From JAAYBF01 sp963716445 (GTDB taxonomy: Bacteria; Actinomycetota; Thermoleophilia; Solirubrobacterales; Thermoleophilaceae), in NCBI GenBank assembly GCA_963716445.1, contig OY970313.1, forward strand, positions 682,001-746,000: a stretch of 64,000 nt of DNA, read 5' to 3'. Each line of letters opens with the position of its first letter. The first letter of the stretch is position 1. A program made the translations under genes and the position numbers. Below are positions 63,815 to 64,000 of this stretch, in pieces. The notes beneath the pieces were generated by a model. That model had not been told where the DNA came from and searched no databases. It worked only from the letters and a program-made list of their open reading frames with translations.

Positions 63815-64000
63815 TCAGTGAAGCGTCTCGCCGCGCTCGAGCATCGCCACGAATTGCGCGATCCGCCGGGCGCGAGTCTCGGGGCGCTTGGCGTCGTGGA
63901 TCCGATACAGGACCGCGTAGCGGTTGGCGCCGGTCAGCGTCGCGAAGAACTCCTTGGCGGCCGGATTGGCCTCGAGCGCCTGGCGCAGGTCGTCCGGCAC
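63815..64000 (-). CDS. YdeI/OmpD-associated-like protein, C-terminal part only
   Basis: 61 residues run off the right edge. PDDLRQALEANPAAKEFFATL and YRIHDAKRPETRARRIAQFV match the C-terminal YdeI/OmpD-associated domain, whose role is unclear in actinobacteria (linked to bacteriocin or peptide stress protection elsewhere). The true start lies outside the window. Confidence 0.75.
   Translation of the reverse strand: MPDDLRQALEANPAAKEFFATLTGANRYAVLYRIHDAKRPETRARRIAQFVAMLERGETLH

Overview
The window is about three-quarters G+C, tightly packed and free of tRNA, rRNA and CRISPR. Gene content (SecA with a C-terminal zinc tail, prfB-ftsE-ftsX-smpB synteny, an AftD-like arabinofuranosyltransferase, LCP protein, many GTG starts) points to a deep-branching actinobacterium. 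The class Thermoleophilia, order Solirubrobacterales, is my best guess; this is inference from gene style, not a database match. No gap between genes exceeds 300 bases. The longest (55515-55721) is filled by a tandem repeat.

Layout. 1-3572: divergent pair of a serine-palmitoyltransferase-like aminotransferase (cut by the left edge) and a large GNAT protein, then a small membrane protein, an AlkA-type glycosylase and msrB. 3666-7366: a lipoprotein gene, then a thiamin-precursor ABC transporter read leftward from a TPP riboswitch. 7430-15019: MoxR ATPase/VWA pair, citrate synthase, patatin-like lipase, AidB-like acyl-CoA dehydrogenase and a secreted nuclease/phosphatase-fold protein. 15070-37256: an envelope-glycan locus with glycosyltransferases, two flippases (one fused to a glycosyltransferase), a ligase/polymerase-like protein, acyltransferase, AftD-like enzyme, methyltransferases, glycoside hydrolase, LPXTG-type surface protein and LCP phosphotransferase. 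37289-38260: a complete IS982-family element. 38338-41637: sugar-nucleotide genes (UDP-sugar dehydrogenase, nucleotidyltransferase, phosphoglucose/phosphomannose isomerase). 41711-44980: a MerR regulator with a palindromic operator, ahcY, and an ahcY paralogue that has lost key catalytic residues. 45033-49416: lipoprotein, GNAT, a second nucleotidyltransferase, CtaG, ComF and HPF. 49518-63094: secA, prfB (programmed +1 frameshift), nadC, nadA, a dehydrogenase, a RibD-C reductase, ftsE, ftsX, a C-terminal processing protease, RNase R and smpB. 63186-64000: cupin and a partial YdeI-like protein.

Most unusual features. (1) A dispersed structured repeat of about 80 bp, in at least four places, whose two short arms keep their base pairing by compensatory changes. 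One copy is split by the IS982 element, and the repeat supplies stop codons and C-terminal tails of neighbouring proteins. (2) A recurring arrangement in which a TANNNT -10 box lies 6-9 bases before an ATG or GTG, indicating many leaderless mRNAs, some from overlapping divergent -10 boxes. (3) A 36-bp GC-rich repeat inserted twice, in different reading frames, in the inter-domain linkers of RNase R. (4) The ahcY paralogue without the catalytic Lys/Asp pair. (5) A glycosyltransferase-flippase fusion.
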